A stretch of 64,000 nt of DNA from Metallyticus violacea (taxonomy: Eukaryota; Arthropoda; Insecta; Mantodea; Metallyticidae), in contig CM060833.1 of NCBI GenBank assembly GCA_030762175.1, positions 169,212,501 through 169,276,500 on the forward strand. The letters run 5' to 3'. Numbering within the stretch: position 1 is the first letter of the stretch; each line of letters begins with the position of its first letter. A model generated the notes under the pieces. That model did no database searches and was not told the origin of the DNA. It saw nothing but the letters and a program-made list of their open reading frames with translations. This document shows, in pieces, positions 1 to 10,499 of this stretch. The translations under genes and the position numbers were made by a program.

Positions 1-193
1 TCTTATAATTCATTCTTATTAAGTATGTATAAAGTTATCTAGGAAGCCATAACATGGTTATGTTGGGTAAGGGAGGTCTGGGCAAAGTGAACAACTGAAC
101 TTTAAGATTATTTTCTATTGAAAAAATTAGAAATAACTTAGTTTTGTTTAACTAGAAGTGTTTATTGGAATTTGTATAGTGAAGCTAATCATA

Positions 194-390
194 TAATTGA
201 GATAATTGTATGCTCCTCTTTTTGCTCTTGTTTATAATATGTAGAATCGTTTATAACTATTTATAATATGAGTCAACAGTTACCTGATGATGCGGACAAA
301 GGGTTCGTAAAACCGGTTCTACATATTATAAACAGTAAGTGAAGCAAAAAGAGTGTGTAGTTCGACTCAGTCATACAATGATCTCAATTA
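194..390 (+). repeat. Short fold-back copy of the hammerhead-like repeat family
   Basis: The ends are inverted: TAATTGAGATAATTGTATG on the left and CATACAATGATCTCAATTA on the right. The arms also share TTTATAATATGTAGAA on the left against its complement before the right end. The right half matches, nearly base for base, parts of the repeats at 3152-3510 and 54405-54540, including AGTAAGTGAAGC and AAGAGTGTGTAGT. No coding sequence is visible. I read it as a non-autonomous terminal-repeat copy of a Penelope-like element (inference). Confidence 0.7.
284..313 (+). ncRNA. Hammerhead-ribozyme-like motif, copy 1 (probably inactive)
   Basis: CTGATGA (284-290) is followed by one T and then the stem GCGGAC / GTTCGT closing a short AAAGG loop, then AAAAC and the self-complementary ACCGGT. 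The hammerhead core is CUGANGA, stem II, GAAA. Here the G of GAAA is A, which would remove the general base, so this copy is probably inactive. The extra T between core and stem is shared with the other copies and is not canonical. Confidence 0.45.
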
Positions 391-3151
391 TTAGTTTTGT
401 TTATTTGCTGAATTGTTCTTTATTTACTACTACAACAAAGTATATATAATTTTGATTAGACAAAACAAGTAAAATATAGAATAATAACACTAGTCCTTTG
501 CTTACCAAAAATCATCTTACATGGGCATTATTTTTGATGCAGGCAAATCAATAAAGTTAATAATAGTAGTCATCACATATATATATTATGTCTGCCATGA
601 ATTGAACATGATTCATTACCTCATGAGCAATTGTGAACATTGAATCCAATCTTCCTTTCATGGGTTTGAAAGGGGGCATGTGGGCTCATCCCACATTTGA
701 CAAAAAGTACTTAAATTTAGAGTTTGTATGATGTTGAGGTGCATCTTTAGGATTCCATTTAACTTTTCCAGTATAGATGACATCTGTAATATATTTTCAT
801 AACTTTCTGCGTGTTCTTTTCTCATGGAAATACTAATACTAATCCTCTATCTTTTGCTTCCAAACTGTTGAATAGAAGCAAATATCATGTAAATTGTACC
901 TCTTCAAGGCTCCAGAAGGGCTGTCTGAACAATTTGTTGAAGTTTCTGGAAATATTGTGGATGTACAGAAAGTGTATTTTGAGAACTTGTAACAACAATT
1001 TTGGAAGCTGGATCTGGCTTATCTGCTTCTTCACTGAACTTATTTGACTGTTAAGGTGATTATTTCTTATATTTGGAGAGATTTATATGATGTTGCAATA
1101 TTGGTATTTGGAACTGATCATTCTGAGAGAGAAGATGGTGCATAATCATTTTTGGAGAAGACATGGATCAGCCAAATCCCAAGATTTTGAAACCACTCAC
1201 TGCATTATGTACTGTTGCTGCGTTTAAGTAGACTTAAGCAATTTGTTTATAATTTTTTCAACACATTGCTTCTGAAAGGCACAGACTGACTGCCCAAAAA
1301 CTGTCTTCAGATATAGCCACATCCAAAGACTACATTTTGTGTGTGAAATGAAGTGCAAAAGCAGAAATGTGACACTTGTCTTCGACATATTCTAATGCTT
1401 TAATATACTTGTGAGATTCATCATGGTACAGAAGAAGAATGAGTTTATGGCTTCATAGCTTGGCACACTGTCACACCTTTGGATAATAGCTAAAGTGAAT
1501 TAACCCACTACTTGTGCAAAAGCACAAGCGAAATGTTCTTATATTTAAACAGAAATTGGATCTGTTGGACAAAATGGAAAAGAGGGTTAGTAAGACATGG
1601 TTAATGGAAGAATCAATCATAACTTTGTTTTCATAGTCTCAAACAGTTGTGATATTGGCAACCCTGATATCCATGTTATATGGTCACTAATTAACATTGT
1701 CATCAGGTATGAACTAACAAATGAATTGTATGGTGTTAAGTACTGAAAATTAAGTTTGTATTTCAGAATTTCATTTTTAAAAATTCATATGAAATATGCT
1801 CAATTTCTGAATGGAAAAATGTTCATGTATGCTTTTACATGACATATAGAAATATTTTGCATTTATCCTACAAAATCAATTATTTGGCACTGGCATTGTC
1901 CGATAGTTGTCCGAGTGAACAAACCTGTTACTGTTAATCCATCAATTGTCAGTACACAATGCTTGCATCCTAGAGGAGTTCCATCTAATTCCTGCATGCA
2001 CTTTGACTTAAAGATAAAAAATGGTGGAATAAATGTACCTGATATGTTGTAACAACAAATTGAAGTTGTCAATTCCCCTCATTCAATACTTGTTCTTCGC
2101 TGAACTTGTCTCTTTATGTTATGGAAAAAACTTTTAAAAACATTTACATCAAAGTCTGTGTTCTAATTTTATTCATATTTTGCAGACAAGATGGCTTTAC
2201 CATATGTTTCTCTAAGAGTTCTGACAGGAGAGTGCAAGAACAGACACCTGTGGTGTGTTAAAACCCCTCCCTTGCTATTGATCTATCCTTTGAGAATGTA
2301 AACCGATATTTATATGTCATAATAAACTATATGAACCACTCATCTTGAGCTAAAGCAATTTTAATTGGATGGCAAATTCTGGTTTTCATGGCAAAGACAT
2401 AAGCTTTTTGAATTCCTCTCTTGTTAAGTCATAAAATAAGTTAACCAGATTTTAAGTAATCCAATAATTCATGCTCTTGTTCTGTTTAGAACACAGTTCT
2501 AAATCTCCTTAATTTTTTTTTTCAACAGAAACCCTTTTTGACATCTTATATAATAGTGTATTTTGCAGCTACATAGCTACAAATTATATAAAATGGCTTC
2601 CTGTTTGCCATATCTTCTACATTCCATCTATCTTGGTAATTTTTGTCATATTTATATACATGATCTGAAAGAAAAAATATTTTGTTTCCAAAAGTTAAAA
2701 GTTATTTTAAATCACATTAATTGTTTAATTCCTACACCCTAAAACTGGTGGAATAATTGGAATCGAGACAACTCTATTATTCTAGAATTTAGTCCTGAAA
2801 GAAAATTTATATGTGCTAGTAAAGCCACAGCCTCATAATATTGATATAGTTAATCACCATTATATGGAATTATATATTCTACTTGGAATCGATTGAAAAC
2901 CCCATTCGTTGAACTTCTATGATAAGTAATAAATAGTTGCATAGGTGTGACACTAATGCTTAGCAAATACTTATTACTTTGACCTCTTCATTTTGACCAG
3001 CATGTCACATTAGGCTATAGAGGTTAAACGAACATGCAATGACTAAGCACTAATAGCAGTTCAAAAAGTATATTATGTAATTAAAACACATCTGTTAAGA
3101 AATTAAATTATTTTAAAAAATATATGGAACTAACACAGTGAAGCCAAGTTA
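391..3151. other. AT-rich non-coding stretch, nothing recognised
   Basis: Both strands were read and no exon, transposase domain, SINE or tandem array could be supported. The short ORFs at 811-1047 and 1863-2072 show no domain. If gene 1 extends left of the window, this is intron sequence (inference). Confidence 0.4.
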
Positions 3152-3227
3152 TATGAATAAATTCATGTGATATATGTCATACTAAACACTCTTATTGCTT
3201 CACTTACTTGTGTAACATTTGGAACCA

Positions 3228-3255
3228 GTTTTGAAGACTTTGTCTTCATCTTCAG
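3228..3255 (-). ncRNA. Hammerhead-like motif in left arm (decayed)
   Basis: Read on the minus strand: CTGAAGAT, stem GAAGAC / GTCTTC, then AAAAC and ACTGGT. The stem is intact. The G of GAAA has become A within what would be TTCGAAAC, a CpG-to-CpA change typical of methylation decay. Confidence 0.4.
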
Positions 3256-3402
3256 CCAAAGGTACAACTGATTAGAGAATCCAACAGCTTTGTAGAGATG
3301 ATGCGCTGCCCTGGTATGTTTTAATGTACACCAATTTTAAGTACATTAAAACACCACCAGGGTGGTACTTCATCTCTACTGATTCTCCAGTCAGTCGTAC
3401 CC

Positions 3403-3443
3403 TGGCTGAAGATGAAGACAAAGGTCTTCGAAACCGGTTCCAA
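3403..3443 (+). ncRNA. Hammerhead-ribozyme-like motif with complete core
   Basis: In order: TGG (stem I, 3403-3405), CTGAAGA (3406-3412, fits CUGANGA), one extra T, stem GAAGAC (3414-3419), loop AAAG, GTCTTC (3424-3429), GAA then ACCGGT (3433-3438), a T at the expected cleavage position (3439), then C and CA pairing back with TGG. It is the only copy in the window that keeps both CUGANGA and GAAA. The very short self-complementary stem III suggests action as a dimer, as reported for minimal hammerheads in retroelements (established for the class). The unpaired T before stem II is the main doubt. Confidence 0.5.
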
Positions 3444-3510
3444 ATGTCACACAAGTAAGCGAAGCAATAAGAGTGTTTAGTATGACGTATATCACATGAA
3501 TTTATTCATA

Positions 3511-4437
3511 AGCATATTATTATTCATCAAATATACATAATATGTGCACCTGTATACTACAAATCTATGTACTTAGAGTTCAAATATTTTAACAAAAAGC
3601 TTGAATTATGCAAAACAAGTTCAGCTCAACTGATAACCTTGTCTGATAAGGTGTCTTTCCTGGAAGCAGAATAGAAGCCACTACTTCCCTTAAAAATATC
3701 TTATTGTCTTCTTTTGGTTTCTAGAGATAATACCAATTGTTGGCTTTGCCTGGCCTATTTGCTCTGCCCAGACTTCCCTTATCTGATATTATTTCTCAGG
3801 ATGTTATAGTGCTTTATGTTCCCCCATTTCAAACCACATAAATAACAACAATTTTTCTGTAACTAGTGAGATGGAGTTGCTGTCTCTGTTTTTCTCCCTC
3901 TCTCTCTATTACAAAATAGTCTAGCTGTGGTTTCGTTCTGTTGTTTATTTGTTAAACAGTGTTCCATGTCAGCTGTGAAGATCTTCTGAATGATGGACTG
4001 ACTAGAAAAAAAATTACCTGGAAAGCAGTACTTCTAGGCTAAAAACCTATAAGAATTTGAAACCCATTGACATTTTTGTTATTGCTCATGCACATATGTG
4101 CATGCATAGCTGATACCTAAGCATTTTTCATGCCTGTGGCTAATGTGATGCATTTAGATGTAATTGTAACATCTCATTGTGTTATTATAAATGTCCTGTG
4201 GAGCTACTTTAGGTCACATACAGTGGTACTTAAATTATATTAAATGTTGCATTGTTCAATATTTTAAGTATATTTTAACATATTCATTTAGCTGATAAAA
4301 ATACAATGTTGTGTTTCAAAGGATATTAAAATGAACTTGTTTTTAAATGTGTCTTCTTTCTTCATTATATTTGTGTATAAACCACAGGGAATATTTCTTT
4401 ATCTCTAATTATTGTTGTTCATATTTGCATGCTGCAG
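3511..4437. other. Intronic AT-rich sequence, nothing recognised
   Basis: There is no coding signature on either strand. The only local structure is a short palindrome (CATGCACATATGTGCATG) near 4088. The last about 30 bases before 4438 form the T-rich tract and AG acceptor of the exon that follows. Confidence 0.4.
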
Positions 4438-4470
4438 GAAGAAGGAATGATGGAGTGTATTGATGCAGAG
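4438..4470 (+). CDS. Gene 1, 33-nt internal micro-exon
   Basis: A T-rich tract ending TGCATGCTGCAG precedes the exon, and GAG|GTCAGT is a good donor. The 33 nt give EEGMMECIDAE in phase 0 on both sides. That matches the phase of the next supported exons at 25358-25429 and 28879-28953, and the three join into one open frame ending in TGA. The peptide is acidic and has no recognisable domain. Because the exon is so short, the splice sites and the phase agreement are the only support. The following intron would be about 20.9 kb and is packed with transposons. I do not recognise the gene. Alternative: a chance AG...GT pair. Confidence 0.5.
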
Positions 4471-6013
4471 GTCAGTGAAACTTTTAAGTAAATGAAGCGT
4501 TTAATTCTCTAAGCAAAGTATTGGCTTAACATCTTATTAAATACAGCATGTGAATTCACAAATGTTAATACATTTAAATCAGTTTGTTTGCTGATGTCCA
4601 GGAATAGATTAAATAGACTTTCTAAGTAGCATAAAATATAGTATATGGCCAAAAATACATTGTGCTCATTTGTTTGTGGTTTTTCTCACTTAAAGTTTTT
4701 GAAGTTTGTAACACTTTCATTATTGGTAAATTAAAAAGAATCTTATTAAATTTTTGGCCTTTGAAAGTCTTAATAATATTTCTGGACATGAATGTTTAAA
4801 ATCTCTAGCAGAACTAACTCCTAGAATGTCCCAGACAAAAATAATAAGAATAAATCTTCAATGGCTATTTCTTGCTTCATTCAGTTTAATAATAAGGGTA
4901 AAAAATGCACAAGGGACTGTTTACTTTTATTGAAGTGCATGCTAAAGTCTTATTGCCTGTTTCACCTTGAAACTGCATTTCCAAAAGGTTTTAACCTTGA
5001 TTGTGATATATATGAAAACCTCTTTGTGTTGAAAAGTGTGCATTTTCTAAAAATAAAACAAAATTAAAGATACAAAGAATGCAATTTCCTCTTATCAACT
5101 TTCCTATGAATTAAGGCATATAAACCTGCTTTCAAGTTTTGACTTCAATGAAACATAATTGAATATAGAAAATCTAACATTGTGCAGAATTTGACAAAAT
5201 GGGATAAGCTTATCACAAAAACTTGTCAGCTTGCACAATTTAATTTCTGTTTAAAATATATGTTGTCAAACAATTTAAACAGACTTTAATATATTTATTT
5301 TAAGCAGAAGCAGCTTAGTAGTTCAATTTTATACATAACTCTTTCAGCATGTACATGTACACTTGGTGACTGTGACTAATTGCATTCTGTACACTGTTGC
5401 ACTTGGGTTTTAAGCTCTGACACATGAATATAGGAAATTATCTGTATTTTTGCTTGGACATATATTTGTATTCCATAGGCATTTTGTTAACATTTACACA
5501 TATAAATAAAGAAGTTTCAGAACAGATATCTCAATATTGAATACCTAGAGCCACTAAGAAAAAAGAATTTAATAACATTGTAAATCTCCAATTATTTTAT
5601 TACATTAAACATTTCTTTAATGTGAAATTAACGTTTAAAAGTACAGATTCACAAATTAGGAAGCCAATGGCAGATCTTCGCACTTTTTGGGTTCTTCCCT
5701 CCACCATACAATATAATTATGGCCTGTCTCAAACTTGCTGTAAATCATCATTGAGTGAAGCTTCATTCAAAGCAGTACAGCAGGTGTTGTATAATGCAAT
5801 GATTGTGCATTCACTGTCATATATTTACATCTTAATGAAGTGTAAGAAATTGCATGGCAGAGGAAGGCAAAATTTCTACATATAGAGCATTATTAGCTAT
5901 AGTGAATAAGTTTAAAAACAAGTTCTGTGAATGACTAGAAAAAGAAGTAAACATGTTAAGTGCTTACAGAAGAACTTTATGAAATATTTTTGTTGATTAT
6001 TTATGGATGCTCT

Positions 6014-6131
6014 TTAACATCTCAGGTCATCAGCATCCCATTAAATTCAGGGCGTGAAACGGGTGATAAATTTTGCTCAGAGGCCTCTTCTTTCAGGCAT
6101 AAGTATGGTTACCACTAGACCACCAGGACTG
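6014..6131 (-). repeat. SINE-2 copy with internal deletion
   Basis: It matches the 3' end of the SINE at 63289-63584 (ATGCTCTTTAACATCTCAGG ... GCCTCTTCTTTCAGGC) and then jumps directly to the tRNA-like head (AAGTATGGTTACCACTAGAC). About 170 bp of the middle is missing. Orientation is minus, with the head at the right end. Confidence 0.8.
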
Positions 6132-6295
6132 ACTTTTATGAAATAAGAGCTGCATTGGATCATATTTCTCCAAAATCCTTGAAATGCATAGCAGGCAGAC
6201 AAAAATTTCTACAGAATCTGCAAGACAAGAAAAAACATTTCTAAAATTAAAGCTGTAAAATAATTCACCAATTATAGCCCATAAAGTATAAAACT

Positions 6296-6500
6296 ATTGG
6301 AAAGGATTTTTTTTTAAGAAAGGAAACGTTTCAGGTATATGTTTAGGGTACCTCCCCAGCATTTTCCATTTATGAGGACTGAGGAAAACCTGAAAAAAAA
6401 AAATAAATAAATAAACAGTCAGGGAGGACGGTCCTGGTGGGATTTGAACTCCAGACCTCCCACTCACGAGTCAGCACTGTAATGACTTCTGCCATGCACT
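6296..6500 (-). repeat. SINE-1 copy (tRNA-derived), 3'-truncated
   Basis: Read on the minus strand it starts with a tRNA-like head: a degenerate box A in GTGCATGGCAGAAGTCATTA and box B GAGTTCAAATCCC. It continues through the body shared with 11664-11944 (GGTACCTCCCC, GGACTGAGGAAAACCTG on the plus strand). The outer block GAGGCACCACAGGCAGTGG present in other copies is missing. An A/TAAA microsatellite has grown inside it near 6392-6415. Confidence 0.75.
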
Positions 6501-6670
6501 ATTTGTTATGTAGTACCCGAGTTTTAAAATGGCGAAGTGGTGGAGCACCATGAGATCACAGAAGGAAATATTACTGATTGTGTGGAAATTACACCACTGG
6601 CCAGCCAACTTAAAAACTTAAAAGTTTTTAAAAGCATAAAGCATTTGTGCAAAGCAGGGTTATGGTGTGT

Positions 6671-6671
<1 letters not shown>

Positions 6672-6726
<55 letters not shown>
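6672..6726. repeat. Poly-T tract, 55 nt
   Basis: An uninterrupted T run follows GTGTGTG. It makes spurious Phe-rich ORFs on both sides. It could be the A-tail of a minus-strand retrotransposed sequence, but no body is recognisable to its right. Confidence 0.95.
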
Positions 6727-6730
<4 letters not shown>

Positions 6731-7235
6731 TTCAGTACTTGTTCTAACTGTAACAATATCCCACAAAGTAAAAGTTTATTACTGACTGTGGTAATATGTG
6801 TTGTGGAATGTGGTTTTGTGAACTTTTGGAGTGATTAATGAAGTACGAATAGGCAAGTAAAGCAAAGTTATGGTGAAGTCTGGAATTGCTGTGTCAGGAT
6901 CAGAACGAAGAGTTTGATTATGAACATACAACATTATATATGCTAAATTTAAAAGTTTCTGGCATTGTAGTGTTTGAGCTCCCATTTTTTGGAAGTCTTA
7001 AAATGAGCTCTTTATGGATTTATACATGTATTATCACTTGGTTATAGAAAAGTACAGGGTAAATCTGAACTCAAGACAAACTTTCACAAGTTTTCCAGGT
7101 ACATTTTCTGAGTGTATTGATATAAGAAACCCATGGTCTCCAGTGGCTCATTACCAGGTAATTTCATTGCCTTTGTATCTGTTTACTTGGAATATGATTG
7201 TTTCCAAACAAAACATAACCTTTCACTGCTGTAGT

Positions 7236-7290
7236 ATAGCATAGTGGTGTATGTATTCAGTCAGTTCGCCACCAGGCTTGAATTCCTGCT
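7236..7290 (+). other. tRNA-promoter-like segment inside the Tc1/mariner element
   Basis: TAGCATAGTGG resembles a pol III box A, and GGCTTGAATTCC, about 40 bp downstream, resembles box B. It lies between the left inverted repeat and the transposase. It could be the head of a third SINE family, but no body, tail or target duplication was found. Confidence 0.3.
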
Positions 7291-7340
7291 CAGTTCTGTT
7301 TCAGTTTTTGTTCCCTGCAGTACATTGTTAGTGATGTAGT

Positions 7341-8240
7341 ATGGATAACTTTACTTATGCAGAATTAGCTGATACTGGCCATGAGAGGAAAGTCAAAAAG
7401 CCCCATCTTGAAGAGAATTTTAAATGCAGTGTGTGACAACCCTGCAAGCAGTAGTTGTCCTATTGCACGAGAGGTGTATGTAAGCCAAGCTACTGTTTTG
7501 AAGGTCTTACACGAGCAGCAATTGTACCCGTATCATCCATAGAGGATTCAGGCATTGCAACCAGCAGACTTTCCATGTCGAGTGCAGTTTGCTAATTGGT
7601 TCTTACAATGTGCAGACAACCAATATTTTCCTTTATGACATTGTACACAGACGGCAATGTTCACTAGAAAAGGCACGTTGAATAGTCGGAATAGCCACAT
7701 CTGGAAGTATCAAAATCCACATTCTGTGGTGAATTTAGTGTACCAACAGGCATTCTCTGTGAATGTATGGGCTGGTATCATTAACGATTCCATGATTGGG
7801 CTTATGCGCTACCCAACAGACTGAATGGAGTAGTCTACAAAACGTTTCTTCAACATGTACTCCCACATTTTGTGGAAGATGTGCTGCTGATAACAGATCT
7901 ATGTGGTTTCAACATGATGGGATGCCAGCACATTTTGCAGAGGATGTTAGGGAATAGCTTGAATAATAATTCGGGTACCGATGGATTGGTCATGGTGGTC
8001 CCATTCCAAAATCAGCTGGATCATCAGATATGACACCCTTGGACTTTTTCTTCTTCTGGGGTCATGTGAAGAGCCTAGTGTATCTGGCTCCTGTCAAAAC
8101 TATATGGACCTGCTTGCTAGCATTGTAGCAGCTGCTGACAATATGCACTAATTTCTCAGGATACTAGAGCATGTGCAACAGTTTATGAGGCGTCACTATG
8201 AAGTTTATTGTGATCATGGCAGTTGACATTTTGAACAGTA
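7341..8240 (+). pseudogene. Transposase (DDE_3 type), decayed
   Basis: The likely start ATG (7341) gives MDNFTYAELADTGHE. Pieces in shifting frames then follow the usual order of this arthropod transposase family. The HTH part includes ATVLKVLHEQQLYPYH. Next come FTRKGTLNSRNSHIW and VNVWAGIINDSMIGL. The second catalytic Asp lies in MWFQHDGMPAHF, and the third in SSDMTPLDFFFFWGHVKSLVY. A C-terminal HFEQ tail closes it near 8239. Length (about 300 codons) is close to the family norm. At least six frameshifts or stops break it, including a TGA after FKCSV. The protein would cut and rejoin transposon ends at TA targets (family knowledge). It lies wholly inside the inverted repeats at 7055-7208 and 8386-8556. 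Confidence 0.85.
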
Positions 8241-8558
8241 ATTTGGGTATTTCCATACCATTTTTTATAAAATTTGGTCATTTATCCTTAAAAATAAATC
8301 ATTGCAATTGTCAAGAAGTGTAGTTGATTAAATGATGGTGACTGTAATGTAAACACACTCTACAGCAGCCAAATGTTGTATTTTTTTTGGAAACAATCAT
8401 ATTCTGTGTAAGCAGATACAAAGGTGGTTGAATTATTGCAAAACAAAACATTGAAATTATCCAATAATGAACCACCGCAGTTCCTTATATCAAATCACTC
8501 CGAAAAGATATCTGAACAACTTGTGAAAGTTTGTCAGTAGAGTTCAGATTCATCGGTA

Positions 8559-9769
8559 CATGATGTAAGATATAACATATATTTTTTGAGATGCAGGGTG
8601 TTAGGGAACTACACAAATTTTATCAGATGAGTGTAGAAATGTCATATATAAGCAATTTCAGATAGGCAATTTATGATCCACAACTAAACGTAATGCAGTT
8701 ATATGATGTTTAACATTTTGGTATCAGATGCTAATAAGTCAGGGTTAAAGCAAAGCCAGGTAAAACATTAGTTTACAATATCCTTAAAACTGGCTTATGA
8801 GCATAGAAATATCAGTTTTCCTCAGCTCGTTGTCATCATTTTCAAGATTTAATGCCATAAAATCCCTCAAGCTAATCATGTGACACTGATCATCTATTAA
8901 CAGCCTCCTTGCAGTATGTAGCCTACTCTTTGTTTGTGTGGCTTAATGCATAACGCAAAAATTGATATTCTGCAAATATAGAGTTAAATTCTTGGCATGG
9001 CATTAATTTTATGTATTTTATTTATTTATTTTATAAAATATGAAATGTTGCAATATGCATACTAAAGAATTATGGATGAAATCTACTTAATACTTTCAAG
9101 TTTTATTCTTTTTCTCAACAATGAATGTATTACCAACATACATTGGCTAATAAGCTTACTATTAACATGATGCCTAAAACGTAATTTACCTAACATACTC
9201 AGGACACAATTCTGATTGGTAAGTACAGTAACAACTACAAAGGTTGTAAGTATATGAATTTATATGTTAAGATTTAAAGTGTATAAAATGAAATGTCAAC
9301 TTAAAACGTAGGCTAAAAGCTGCATTATTATGCCTGTCAGAAAACAAATATAAAAAAGTAATAAACAATAATCGAATGCAAAAACAAATGACCATGTCTT
9401 ACTGGAAAACTAATGTCATAATCATGGCACCAGAGTGATATGCTCAGAACGTACCTTCATTATCATGTTTTATGCTTTCAAGGGGCATCTTCATTAGTCA
9501 GTAGCGCTTTAGAAACTTATAGCCAGGGCTTCGAAATTTGAACAGATAGGCAATATGTTTACTATCCCTAATTGCTTATATATGATATCTCTACATTCTC
9601 TGAAATTATTTCAGTGTAGTTCATTAACATCCTGTATAATAACCTGATAGATTTTTATTATATTTTATTAAATAATTAATTTTTTTTAAATAAATCTAAC
9701 TCTATTCAACTTTTTTAGATTTGAATATTATATTTGAGCTCTATTTATCAATACTGTTTACATATTGAA
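8559..9769. other. Intronic AT-rich sequence, nothing recognised
   Basis: I found no SINE, transposase or exon signature in either orientation, only simple A/T-rich runs. Confidence 0.4.
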
Positions 9770-10335
9770 GATGGTCTTCTGTTTAATTGTCAATGCAAAG
9801 GAGCTATCATGACATGGTTTTCAAAAAGGGTTAATATCAGAGCAGTGTCATGAGTCTTTGGTGGGATTTTTCATGACTCTGCACCATCCCGAGTCACCAT
9901 TGGAAATTGGTTTCAGGAGCTCCAAAAGGTTGGGAATCTCTAAAATATGAGCCTTGCTCAGGTTGCCCTCACACAGCTGTAACATTAGAAACAATTGTAA
10001 CTTTGTGGAAGTTACTTATGGGGGATCCTCACACCACCTATCCTTACATTTAGAGTAACCCTTAACATAGGATCAATGGCAGTGAATGTCATCCTTCATT
10101 AACACCTTCAAGGTATCAAAAGTTCTCCTTGGGTATCACATTTATTAACAAAGGAGCCAACTTGCATTGGCTTCATGCCAAACAATTTGGCAATGGGCAA
10201 AGCAAGGACACCATTACCATCACAGGAGGTGAATCATGAATATACCACTCTGATACTGAAACAAAACAGCATATAGTGCTTTCAAGAAGATTTCTCCCAA
10301 CCAAAGTGCAAGAAAGACAATAGCAGCTTCTATTT
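9770..10335 (+). pseudogene. Mariner transposase fragment, decayed
   Basis: Fragments in three frames keep mariner order. First comes a segment like the N-terminal helix-turn-helix (QCHESLVGFF, then APSRVTIGNWFQELQK). The PHTAVTLETIVTLWKLL linker region follows. Last is ITGGES.IYHSDTETKQ, which corresponds to the first catalytic box (normally TGDESW); the catalytic Asp reads Gly here and the Trp is a stop. The remainder after FLPTKVQERQ is lost near 10330, so catalytic Asp 2 and 3 are absent. No terminal inverted repeats were found. The family differs from the mariners at 24.1-25.2 kb and 27.65-28.76 kb, judging by the linker and box residues. Confidence 0.6.
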
Positions 10336-10499
10336 TCACAAAAACTACTTATTTACTCTGAATACCCCAAAAAAACAGTTATTGATGCTAAAATATTTTG
10401 GAGTGAGAATCTAGTTAGGTGCATAGAATTTTATGTTTTATTCTTAGCACATTAATAAACAATATATTAAATATATAAAATATGTTATGTCTCAGCACA

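Larger units (their letters stand above)
3152..3510. repeat. 359-bp near-perfect palindromic (fold-back) element
   Basis: The left arm (about 3152-3326) and right arm (about 3339-3510) are inverted copies of each other over some 170 bp, with only about 12 bp between them. Both ends read TATGAATAAATTCATGTGAT inwards. Each arm contains one hammerhead-like motif, pointing outwards, and the block AAGTAAG(T/C)GAAGCAATAAGAG that defines the family. The arms differ by scattered substitutions and small indels, so this is an old inverted pair and not an assembly fold-back. Inverted terminal repeats are common in Penelope-like elements (established). This copy has no ORF. Confidence 0.85.
7055..8556 (+). 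mobile_element. IS630/Tc1-mariner element with long terminal inverted repeats
   Basis: The 1502-bp element is flanked by TA on both sides (7053-7054 and 8557-8558). The terminal inverted repeats are 7055-7208 and 8386-8556, recognisable over 154-171 bp through blocks such as AATCTGAACTC, GACAAACTTTCACAAGTT and GAATATGATTGTTTCCAAA. A decayed DDE transposase lies between them in the same orientation. The divergence between the two ends and the many stops show an old, inactive copy. Confidence 0.85.

Noticed and set aside
2185..2250. TTTTGCAG-preceded open stretch as an exon
   Set aside because: No convincing donor and no phase link to the supported exons.
6014..6131. GGATGCT/AGCATCC as covariation proof for the SINE-2 hairpin
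   Set aside because: Both changes are C-to-T type changes at CpG sites, so decay explains them without selection.
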